Shown here piece by piece: positions 13,488-25,200 of a stretch of 64,000 nt of DNA; positions within the stretch are counted from its first letter, which is position 1, and each line of letters begins with the position of its first letter. Both the position numbers and the translations under genes were made by a program. The stretch covers positions 1,612,001 to 1,676,000 of the forward strand of contig NC_134682.1 in assembly GCF_024713945.1 (NCBI RefSeq). The letters run 5' to 3'. The notes under the pieces were generated by a model. It did not search any database, had not been told where the DNA came from, and was given only the letters and a program-made list of their open reading frames with translations. This DNA comes from Dermatophagoides farinae (lineage: Eukaryota; Arthropoda; Arachnida; Sarcoptiformes; Pyroglyphidae).

Positions 13488-14199
13488 AAGTTTATTCATT
13501 TTTTTCTGTTGGAAAAAATAGCACCATTTTGATTTTAGGTAAAAAAAATTGAACGAAAATGATGTTGATGAATACTCATCATTATCATCATCATCAACAA
13601 CATCTTAATTTCTTCATTCGAAATTCATTTGAAAAACAGTGGGTCTATTTACCCGAACTAATTTTTTCCCGATTGCATGCACACACACTTCACATTCATC
13701 AAGATGATGATGATGATAGTGGTGTTGGTAATGGTGGTAGTTGTGAAAATTTTATAGGAAATCTGGACTTAATGGATACCATTAATAAGTTTGATTTTTG
13801 TTTGTTGTTGTTGTTGTTCGAATTTAGTTGTCCAGTCTGTGAAAATAATCGAGATCACACACACACACACGCATACATAACATCCAAATACAATTCGAAT
13901 GAATGGTAATTTCTTCTTTTTTTTCTTTTTTTTACAGTACCATTAGATGAAACTATTTTTAAGTATTATCGGATTTTTTCATGGAAAAATCTCAATCTCA
14001 ATTTATTATTGTAATCTCTTCACCAAAATTCAAGAGAAAATTAGAAATGAAAAAAAAATTCGTCAACCTCATCTAATGATGATTATGCTGCTGCTGCTGA
14101 TGGTAATGATGATGAGGGCCAGATGTGTGAAGAAACGTTTTTTTTTCTTCATTCCCGAACGACCAACAATTGTGATCGGTTAAACTATTTTTTTTTTGT

Positions 14200-17100
14200 T
14201 TTGTTTTTCATTTGAAAAATTCTGTCTCGATCATATTGTTGTCTTGCCTGTTGATGATTTTTTTTTATTCATTTTCTTGTGATTTTTTTTCGACATTCTG
14301 ATTAAATTTTTGTCCCATCATCATCATCATTATCATCAACTTATCTTATTGAAATGAATGAAAAATCTTGTGACATATACCATTTGCATCTTGATTTTTG
14401 TGATCATTTCAATCAATCATTCAATCAATCAACCAAACAATCAATGACAGAGTATCAAATTTTTTTTTCTTGCTTTGTAGTTTTATTTGTGTGTGTGTAT
14501 GTGTGTGTTTCCACACCCAAGACAGATCAAATTCACACTCACACACACACACAGACAACAGAAAGAGAATGAGTCTTATGAGTTCTGGTGACAAGATATA
14601 AAAATACCGAATCATGATAATAAAAAAAAATCAACATTAAGATAACTTTAATTTCAGATATATTCTAAATGACTCACAATGTGTGTATGTGTGTGTGTGT
14701 GTTCATGCATCAAACTATGGATGTCATTCATTGTGACACTCGCATCCGCCCACACTCAATGACATCCATAGTTTTGATGTGTGTGTGTGTGTGAACAAGA
14801 AAAAATAATCGACACTAATCGATCGATTTTTTTTTCAGCTTATTGCAATTCATTTTCATATATCTCAAATTTTCTTTCTATATTTATTCCATTGGATTTT
14901 TCCACTTTTTTTCAATCCAAAGAAAAATATAAACAGATTAGATCATCGAATCATATCATTGTGTGCGTGTGTGTATGATCAACAAGTGGAAAAAAAGCAA
15001 TGTCCATCACCAATGTCGGGTCGTTGTTTTATTTCATTTTATTTTTCTATAAATGTTGATTGATGATAAATGTCTGTTTTTTTGTTCTTTGATGGTAATA
15101 TAATTTTATATATCGTTGTTTGGACCGAATTGAAAATTCATACGATCATTTTCTATCTGAAGTGATGATAATGAGTTTGTTGTTGTAATGACAAAAATAT
15201 CGATATTTTTAAATTCTGAATGTTGATCGAAAAAAGCTAATTGAAAAATATTACCACAACCAATTAAAATAATAATGATTCAATTAAGATCCTACTAGCC
15301 AATTTCTAATTACAATTATGATGATGATGATGATAATGATAATGATAACAGACAAAACTGTTATCATCATCGTATTGATTTTTTTTTCTGCAAAAAATTA
15401 TCTCTAGACATAAATGTTGAAATTAATCACCAATTAATTGATTGATTCATGTTATCATCACCTAGATTTTCGATGACCAAATTAATTATCTTTTAAATCA
15501 ATCAATAGATCGATCATCATCATTATTATTATAATCCAAATAAAAAAAAACATTGTTTTTTTTTCTTGAACTATCAAGACGACAACTTGATTTGTCATTT
15601 GATGATGATGATGATGGTGATGATATTAATGTTGTTGATGATCAATGCAATGATCACATCACCATGGTGTATGTATGGTGGTGGAAATTTTATTTATGAT
15701 TCGTTTGTGATGATGATGATACCGGGTCTGGTTTGATATACTAGTGTGTGCGTGTGTTTATATCCACAACCTCTTAACCACATTATCATCCAACAAAAAT
15801 CAATGGTTGATTTTTTTTTTGTTGGTAATATTTTTTCTATGATGATGATGATGATGATAATCTGTACTTACACACACACGTTATCAAAATCAAAAGTTTC
15901 TATTTGCACTTCAAGGATCGATATTTTTTTTCCATTTTCGATGTTAAAATCGCTATCAGTTTTTTCTATGTTCTTTCAATTCGAACAAATCAACAACAAC
16001 AACAACAACACCCTATTATCCATATGAAATATTTGACCAGAAAAGTTTTTTTCCACAGAATTACATTATCATCATCATATATAGATTGTTGTTGTTGTTT
16101 TTGTAATTTTTTTTTGTTGTTATCATTACACTCCCTCCACCCATTCAGAGCAAAAAAAAAAACGATTACCAGAGAAAATACACAGAGAAAAAAAAACAGT
16201 AAACTCATCTTTATTTTCTTGACAATTTCTTCTAACAGAGTAAAAAAAAAGAATGGCTGATTTAGCAGAAGTATGATGATAATGATGATGATGAAATTTA
16301 TCTATTGCTCTCGCCTATACATCATCATCATCATCATACAGTTTGTTTTTAGTGTATGGATACGACCAATGACAACGATCTCAATAATCATTCTTTCTAT
16401 TGATGGTGATCAAATCAACTATAGAAGATATACAAGAACAGAACTGGCAAATAAAATTAAATCCAATCTGTAGAAAAAAAAATGAAAAGATTTCTTTTCA
16501 TACATCACACACACACACACACAAACATAAATATCTTTTCTATTATTATTATCATCATCAACAACGATGACAACAACAACAACATTGTATTGGATTTGAT
16601 ATATAAATTGAGAATGAAATAGAAAAAAAAGATCGGATCATCCCTATGGTGGTGGTGGTGGTGGTGCTGTTTTAAACCTCGAGACTTTATCATCATCATC
16701 ATCATCATCATTGTCGTCGTCGTCGTCGTTGATGATGATGTATATAAATAACGGTCGACATTCGTCTATGTCATTCCGTTTTTTTTGTTTGCTTTCTTTT
16801 TTTTTCATTCATTCCTGTTATAAATATGTGAAAGTTGTACAGTGTGTGTATATTGTATTGTGCGTTTGTGTGTATGTTTGCCAAAAATATATTATCTTCT
16901 TTATTCCGTTTGTCAACTTTGAAATTCTTTCACCAATTCTGAATACAAACGCGATGATGATGGTCGGATAGATGGATGGATGGATGGATAGATGGATGGT
17001 TTGGATGGTTGATTCGTCATCATTTTTTTTTTTTTTTTTTTTCGTAAAAAAATTCCTATTTTTCTTCATCATCATTATATCACCAAAAAAACACACACAC

Positions 17101-20100
17101 ACTCGACACACGAAAAATGGTTCGTCATTTTGTAGTTGCAATCCTTTTTTTCTGTCTTTCTTTAAAAAATTTTTCTCATTTTTTAAAAAAATTTTTGTCT
17201 GATTAGGAATTGAGGTTGGTTTTTGAAATATTTGTTTTTTTTTATGATTGCAAACAAAAATCATGGTTGTAGGTATGTTTTTTTTTCTGTTGCTGTTGTA
17301 TATTTAGGAAAAAAATGAGAATATCGATTTTCATTCAGTCTGATGATTTTGATTTTTCACTCGAATCAAATGGATATTGTTACCGTATTTTGTCCATTGA
17401 TGATTTCTGTTCATACTAAAACAAAACAAAAATGCAAAATACAAAATTTCTTTTCCTCATTTTATTTTGTATTCAATTTTTTTTCCTGTTTGATAAAAAT
17501 ATTTCAAAGTATAGAATGGGGAGAGAGAGAGATAGGAAATTTTTTGATTTTTATTTCTCTGTTCTCTCTGTGTACATCATTTTCTGATTTTTTTTTCATT
17601 ATTATTCCCCACACCACATTTCTTTGATGTGTGATGCCTGTCTCTCATTTTTTTTTTCATTTCCATTTCCATTCTATCTCTATCCATCTATCTCTTTCTT
17701 TTTTTTCTCTCTCTCCTACTAACTAACTCTATGTCATTCTCATATATATCCTTCACATATAAAACACATGTCTAATCACTCCTACTTTTTTTTTGTCTCT
17801 TTGATATTTTTATATGTGTGTGTGTGTTTTTTTTGTATGTATGAAAATGTCGCCATTTGGTTCAATATTTTTTTTCTGGCTATGATGATGATGATTATGG
17901 TGGTGTTGGTGTTGGTGGTGGCCATGGTGTCGGCGTGGTTGATGATGATGATGATTGTTGTTTGCTTTATTTTTTTCTTTTGGTTGTCTGTTTTGTTGGT
18001 TAGATTGGTTGTTGTTGTTGGAATGAATATATAATGTTAATCTTTTTTTAATTTATGATTTGTGTTACTGTTTTTTTACTGTTCCCCTCCCACATTCAGT
18101 TTTTTTTACATTCATCGTTTTTTTTTTGTTATTATAAACCAGGATTATTATAATACCAGTGTTGCGCCAAAACAAACCAAAAATCTTGTATCATCATCAT
18201 CGCCATCAACATCATTATTATTATTTGTTGCCCTATCATTCTTTGATTCAAAACAGTATATCGCACACATTTGTAAATCACAACTCCAATAGTATGGTAA
18301 TATATCTGCTCAATGCTATGTGTATGATATCTGTGTGTATACAGTTATCGTTTTTTTTATACTAAATATGTAATGTGAAAGTTTCACACCCATAATCATC
18401 ATCATTTTTTTGTTATCTTTGTGTTTTCATTTCATTTTTTTTTCGGTTCATGATTTGAAAATTCATCGAACGATCTAATATAATATATTGGTATAATATT
18501 TTACTATCTATGTGTATTTTGATTAGTTTGATCATCATATATCCATTTAGCTAAATGCTTTTCATATACCAACAATCATCATTGATTATTATTTTGTTGT
18601 TGTTGTTGGTTTCGGTTCAATTGATATATCGATTTATAATACACTCGTCTCTGTTATTGATCTGTAGTATTTTATTCAACTTTTCACGCACACATACACA
18701 CACATTACACACAAATAAATCTGTGCCAATGTTATTGATGTGTACCAATATATATATGTTGTATTTAGGAATAACAACAACAGCAGAAAAAAATATACCA
18801 CCAATAATTCCACCAATCAAAAAAAAAAAAAAAAAAATTAACAGACAGCCACAAACAAAATGATCATGATGATGATCGACCAACAAAATGAATAAACGTC
18901 GATGACATTGTAAATTTAGCAGTGGTAATACAGGAAAGGCAACAATAACAACAACAACAACAAGAAGCAACAAGTGTGTCGCCGTATTGAAACAAACGGC
19001 TACAACGATGTTGATGATGATGAATACTTTGATTTTGATTTCAACTTTTCAAAGCTTCAAGCATTTTTTTTTCGAGGATTGATGATGATGATGATAATAA
19101 TAATAATGATGATGATGTTGTTGTTGTTGTTGTTGTTGTTGTTTTTGTCTTTGAATGAAAAAGAAATACAACACCAGCCTTTTTGAATTGATGATCATAC
19201 TCACACATCCAAAAAAGACGTAGAAGAAAATGAAATGAAATGAAAAAAAAATTTTTTGTTTGTAATTGTCGCGCCCGTATATATAATACTACTTGTTGTT
19301 TATTGATTGTTTGTTGAGTCCAAAGAAACTTATTTTATTTTTTTTTTGTTTTGTTTTTAAAAGAGAAAAATATCTCGTGTTTCATTGATGAGCTTGACTC
19401 TATTTTGTGCGTGTGTGTGTGTTTTGCTGTTGCTGTTCTCGTATTACTTTTCTTCAATTTTTTTTTTTGAAACGCCATCATCAATGATGATGATTGAAAA
19501 TGAAGATCATCATCCAATCCAATAATATATATTGCCGAACATACAAGTGCTAAACACCGATCAGAAACGACATTTGTGTATTTTGTTTGTACGTGTATGT
19601 GTGTTTGTTTTGAATTCGAAATTTAATTTTTTTTTTTGTTTTGTTTTGTTTTGTTTACCTGTTGCGTTTTGTATTATTCGGTAAGTATATGAAATTTAAT
19701 GTATAGGTCAACCAACTACTAATAAAAAAAACCAACCGCCATCATTTTTATTAAATAGTTGTGAAATCATCAGATCGACAATATAAATGGTAAATGGTGA
19801 CATCCATATGTGTGGTAAATCTATTTCATCATCATCATCATCATCATTTTTTTCCTACTTTCAATCCTGATAAAATGGTGGTATTATCAAAATCCAAACA
19901 AGCCAAAACAAAATGTCGTTGATCGGATCCTAAACAACGAAACGAAAAGAAAACCACATCACAACCGAAAAAAAAAATTTGTTCATATTATTATTATTAT
20001 ACAAACATAACTAATCTCGATTTTATTTCTCGTTGTTTTTTTCCTTAGTGACAAACAACCACGATCATGATGATGATGATGATGATGATGGAGGATGACG

Positions 20101-20300
20101 TGCAGAAAAAAATAAAATTAAACAAAACGATGATGATCCATCCACACGGTATGATGATGACGTTTCGATTCGATGGATTTTTTTTTCAAATTTTCGTTTT
20201 TCGAATAATTGCACATATGTGATTGATTCGACACAATTTATTTTACATTGAATTTAATCGATTGGATTAATCCAAAAAAAAATTCAACCTGTAAAATTAA
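14200..20300. other. Long microsatellite-rich region, no protein gene recognised
   Basis: The region holds poly-A/T runs, (GAT)n/(ATC)n (for example 15843-15860 and 16689-16738), (GTT)n, (GT)n, and GGAT-type repeats at about 16970-17000. Open frames are low-complexity. Two structured items stand out and are listed separately: the hairpin at 14708-14779 and the mir-8 precursor at the distal end. Much of the block could belong to a long primary microRNA transcript, which is inference. Confidence 0.55.
14708..14779 (+). ncRNA. MicroRNA-like hairpin, not assigned to a known family
   Basis: The 5' arm, about 14708-14728 (begins CATCAAACTATGG), and the 3' arm, about 14758-14779 (ends CATAGTTTTGATG), pair over 21 bp with only one bulged A. 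They enclose a 29-nt loop, so the fold is about 72 nt, the size of a pre-miRNA. Both flanks are TG-repeat DNA that cannot pair. The sequence reads almost the same on both strands, so the strand is a guess made because mir-8 lies downstream on +. The arms match no conserved miRNA I can recall. It could be a species-specific miRNA or a chance or mobile-element palindrome. Confidence 0.4.
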
Positions 20301-20308
20301 AGCTATTG

Positions 20309-20416
20309 AGTAACGGTTGCCATCTTACCAGACATGTATTAGATCCATTTTTTATCGAAATGAATAATCCATCATTATTATTCTAATACTGTCTCGTAAG
20401 ATGTTGTTCGATTACT
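20309..20416 (+). ncRNA. mir-8: mir-8 / mir-200 family microRNA precursor
   Basis: The 3' arm (about 20384-20405) begins TAATACTGTC, the exact mir-8/mir-200/mir-141 5' end with seed AATACTG. The 5' arm (about 20321-20343) begins CATCTTACC and ends ATTAGA, as in arthropod mir-8-5p. The arms pair over about 21 bp with one C:C mismatch and one bulged T, and a lower stem pairs AGTAA (20309-20313) with TTACT (20412-20416). The terminal loop opens with GATCC and a T-run, as in the fly hairpin. The 3' half of the mature strand (TCGTAAGATG) departs from the usual AGGTAAAGATG. In flies and vertebrates the family controls growth and epithelial state. It is intergenic, about 170 bp from the 3' end of the oppositely transcribed gene at 20590. 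Confidence 0.92.
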
Positions 20417-20589
20417 TATTATTCAACATACAACAACAACAACAACAACAAAAAATAAAGATACGAAAAAGGTATTGTTTTTTTTTACTAAATTTTATTT
20501 TTTACTTTTTTCAATACTTTCATCCCATACAGTTAAATAAATAAATAAATAAAATAAATTGTAAAAATATTTGCCATAATGATTGATTT

Positions 20590-21558
20590 TCATTTTTTAT
20601 GATCCGAAAGAATATTCTGAAAAAAATGTTCAGCATCCACTTCGACATATGAAAGTGTTGTTGGATTTTCAGTTGTTGTCACAATTTTCGTTGATGATGA
20701 TTCCGAAATGATTCTGTTTGTAGTTGTAGTTTTTGTCGATTCAACAGCTATTGGAACAATATTGGAACTGCTGAAATTTGTAATACTGGGAAGAATTTTT
20801 GGTGGCGGATTTTTCGGTATCATACCGGATGACATTATCTGTGAACTAGTCATTACATCACCAAATTGTACCAAAACATCATTGACAGTAATTGCCAGAT
20901 TGGATAATGTAGCAATGGCTACAACACGAGCACGAAGTGATTCAAGATTTCGATAAATTTGTTGCACATATGTTTGTAATGGCCGTAATCGCATTACCAA
21001 TCGATATTGACGATTTAAATTAGCTTTAACTATGGCGATGCCAATCATTTCTTCAATCTTTTTCAAATCGGTTAATAGAACAGAAAAACGTTCTTCTTGT
21101 TGGTATTGATTTTTCGAATCAGCTGATTCATCGACCTGTTGATTGTTGACATTATGATCGATGGCCATTTTTGAATCACCATCATCATCAATGACTACTG
21201 ATGATGATGATGATGATGCTTCAACATGATCATCCGAAATATAATAATGTTCACCAGAAATCGAATCATCATTATTATTATTATTATTAGCGGCTAATAA
21301 TTTTTCAACCAATTCATCGACACGGATCAATAATTTTGCTGTTGTTTCGATCGGATCAATCGATTGTGATTTTTCATCGCCACCATCATCATCATCATCA
21401 TTGTTATCCGTAGTAGCATGAATATTGTCAGTCATCGATGGCAATCGGCCATCATTGCTTATATTTATTGACGTTCCAATCAGATTGGCATAATTCAGTA
21501 TGAATGAATTACCCAAAATGAATGAAAATAAACAACAAATCGATAAAAATTTCATCAT
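20590..21558 (-). CDS. Secreted low-complexity protein with a central helical segment, unknown
   Basis: A single uninterrupted frame of 322 aa starts at the MMKF pair (21558). The frame stays open upstream to 21654, but the signal peptide begins here (MKFLSICCLFSFILGNSFI). After it come acidic and Asn/Asp/Ser-rich stretches and then a central amphipathic, probably coiled or helical block: ERFSVLLTDLKKIEEMIGIA through RPLQTYVQQIYRNLESLRAR and IATLSNLAITVNDVLVQFGD (about residues 155-240). A Pro/Ser/Thr-rich tail follows, ending FFQNILSDHKK. No cysteines follow the signal peptide. No family is recognised; it may be a mite-specific secreted protein. AATAAA-type signals (TTTATT on +) occur about 100 bp past the stop. 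Confidence 0.7.
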   Translation of the reverse strand: MMKFLSICCLFSFILGNSFILNYANLIGTSINISNDGRLPSMTDNIHATTDNNDDDDDGGDEKSQSIDPIETTAKLLIRVDELVEKLLAANNNNNNDDSISGEHYYISDDHVEASSSSSSVVIDDDGDSKMAIDHNVNNQQVDESADSKNQYQQEERFSVLLTDLKKIEEMIGIAIVKANLNRQYRLVMRLRPLQTYVQQIYRNLESLRARVVAIATLSNLAITVNDVLVQFGDVMTSSQIMSSGMIPKNPPPKILPSITNFSSSNIVPIAVESTKTTTTNRIISESSSTKIVTTTENPTTLSYVEVDAEHFFQNILSDHKK

Positions 21559-22285
21559 TTTTTTTTTGTTTGTGTGTGTATTATGAAAATAAATGAAGAA
21601 ACAAAATGAACAATTTTTTTCTTGTTGATGACGATGACTATGACTAACGATCAATTCGAACTGAGGTCAATTCATTCATTCATTCATTCATTCGCTAAAT
21701 AAGATTTATTCTAACCGATAAACATAATAATAATAATATAATAAATTCGAGAATGATCCGGATGAACCGGTTTTTGTATCAAGTTTATTGGTTTTTTTTT
21801 GGTTCCAATGAATCGTGACCTGATCATACGTTGTGTATAACGGTGAATAAAATTATTAGCCACTCAACTAACAAACTTGTTTACCTAAGCAACTTTATTC
21901 GAAACAAAAACAACAACAACAACAACAACCATGAGAAACATTTTTCAAAAAAAAGTGGAAAATGTCAAATTTATTCATGATTAATCTCAAAAAAAAGAAA
22001 AAATCATTTCATTTAATTATTTCCAAATTAATCCATGAAAAGTATGTATATGATAATCAGATGTAATTGTGTTTGTGTGTGTGTGTGTATGTTTGTGTGC
22101 GTGGGTGGATGGATGAGATTGTGGTTGTGTATATAATCAAAAAAACAAACAAAAAAAAATCAAATTAAAACAAAGAATTCGAACAAAAATGTGATTATAA
22201 TCAGTCGTGATCGAATCTTTTTGTACTTTTTTTTTAAATATAAAAATGCAAAAATGAATAAATGAATAAAATGAATGATAGAAAA

Positions 22286-25200
22286 TTAATGCAACATTTT
22301 GGTCAATTTACTTATGGATCTGGTTTTTTTACTTTTTCTTGATCCAACAATTATTCCTTTATTATTATTATTATTATTGTTGATATTATGATTGTTTGGA
22401 ACACTATTTGTATTATTTATTGCTACCATCGTTGTTGCCATTATACCATTATTATTATCCAAATTTTGATTATTGCTATTATTGATTGATTGATTTATAC
22501 CATAAAATCTGGCATCATATTTTGAATATTTTATGGCCATTACATCATGATCGTTTGAATGATTCATTGGTAAATCATTATTTGATTGATTATGTTCCAA
22601 ACTACCAACACTACTGACTGTTGTAACAACAAATGAATCGATTAATTGTACAATTTCTTTGTGACCACAATTCAATGCAACATCTTTGGCATTTCGGCCA
22701 TAAAAATCTCGATGTGAAATATCCGAACCAGCCTGTAAAAGATATGCACAGGTTTCATAATGACCTTGTTGAGCTGCCACTAGTAATGGTGATGCACCTT
22801 GAGTCGATGATATTGGATTGACCATGGCACCGGATTCAATTAACAATCGTAACACTTCAATATGACCATTCCAGGCACACATATGTAATGGTGTTCTACC
22901 TTCAGCATCGATGGCATCGATATTCGTTCCAAGTTTAATTAAACAATCAACTATTGCATATGTTCCTTGCCAGGCTGCCACATGTAAAGCTGTTCGGCCT
23001 TCGAGATCTTTAATTTCCAAATCAATACCAAATCGAGCTAAAAATTCAATTGTCTTAACCGCTGTTTCCAGATATTCTTCTGGTCCATTTTTGTACAATG
23101 CAGCAAGATTGAAAAATGGTGGCCCTTTTTGTTCTAATGTGCTATGCGTAAATGCAACAACACAATAGATGATTGATCGTCCATCAGCATCTTTATAATT
23201 AACATCGGCACCTTTAAGGATCAATAATTGAGCCAAATCGAGGTAGTAAGATAAGATTGCAATTCTCAACGGTGAATTACCACTATGAGCAGCAAAATTT
23301 ATTGATTTCGGTGTAATTAATGGTTCGCATACTTCAAAATTATTCTTAGCAACTGCTTCATGTATGGCAAGTTTTCCGGATTTATCTTGTGTATGAATTA
23401 ATTTATCGCCACCAAACTCTACAAGAACTTCAACAGTTTCAAGCGAACCATTAGCAGCGGCCATATGTAATGCAGTTTGACCATTATTGTCTCGATGCAT
23501 TTCATCGCAACCAACAGTAAGCAATAAACTTATTGTTTGTCCCCATGTTTTCGGTTCATTAGCAGCAAAATGTAACAAAGATCGACCAGTTTCATCAATA
23601 AAATCTGTATGCGATCCCCAATACAATAGTAATTTGATAATTTCCGGTGAACAATTAACAAGAATGGCATGTAAAATTGGTGGCATTGAATATCGATCCA
23701 ATAGTTCAACATCGGCATCATTTTCCAATAATAATTCACACATGTCGAACGAATGTTGCATCAATGCCAATATTAATGATGAATATCCCCATTGCGGATC
23801 ACAGACAGCATTGACATCGGCATTAAATTCAAGAAACAATTCAACCAATTTCATATTGCCTTTTTTGATCGCCCAATACATTGGTGTTTTACCATTAATG
23901 AAATTCTGATTGATTATAACATTACCATAACGGCTTAAAATGCTACGTAATGCTTTTAGATCGCATAAATGTAGTGCTTGCTCAAATTTCTGATATAATT
24001 TGTTTAGATATTCTTTGGATATTTCTGTTTTACTTAAATCTTGATCATCGACTAATTGATTTTGTTGTTCATCACCATCACTGTCGACAAGACAATCATC
24101 ATCGATGGTCATTGGTAGATATGGTTTGGATTTACAATCCTTCAATGAATTCGATGTAGTACTTTCAACCAGATTTGTGGAATTAATAAATGAACTACTA
24201 TGATGATGATGATGATGATGATGTTGTTGTGAATCATTCGGTACCAATGTTGAATCAAATTTCAATGACAATTTTCCATTATATTTTTTATTATTATTAC
24301 CAAGATCTTCTTGTTCAATGGAATTAGTTTTTGTTAAATTTTTATCATTATTATTATTGAATTTATCAATATGACTGTAATTGGCTTCGGCATAAATGCC
24401 TATTGTTTGAAGTTCAAATAGTTTATTATTTGAATTTGTCGATACTTGTGCTTGTCCACTGGTTGTTCCCATTTGTGAATCTGAACGATCTCTTTCATAT
24501 AACATATCATCGGATATATCATTGATTGAATCATCATTATCCTGTATATATTTATTACTGATGGCCAATGCTAGTTGTCGATTTTTTGCAACTTGTTCAC
24601 TAAGATTCATCATTAATAAATGTGATTGTTCCGTATCTGGAAAATATGATCGACAAATGAATCTTGCCGTGCAATGTTTAATATCGCTTAGCCATTCAAA
24701 TAGACTACCATGTATTAATTTGATCGATTGATCATTATCGGTATATAGAATCAAATGATGAACAAATAAAACATTCAATATTTGATTCAATGTTTCTTCT
24801 GAACATTGAAGTTTTGTGAGTAGATTAGCGACGGATACTTTAAATGAATTAATTCGATCTATCGATGAGAATATTGTTTTGAATTCTGTTTCCCATTTAG
24901 AATTATTGTTAAAAATGTTGGTGAATAAAGCTAAATAAAGACCATTTAAAGTGGCACCAACGAAATCTAATTGTTGAATGTCGAAAATTTTTCTTTCAAA
25001 ACAATCGAGCAATATTTTCACATATAAAATCGATCCATTACTTTTATGAACAATTCTATTCAACAAATGTTTCGATGATGATGATTGTGATGATTCGTTT
25101 GAGGTAGTTGCTGATGTAGTTGTTGCTTGTATTTTCGTTTGATGTTTACAAAGATAACCCATTATATCATTATAGACATTAGATTTTTTAATATCATCAA

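Noticed and set aside
23487-23909. 140-codon frame on the plus strand inside ANKRD50
   Set aside because: It is antisense to conserved ankyrin repeats, with no independent family signature.
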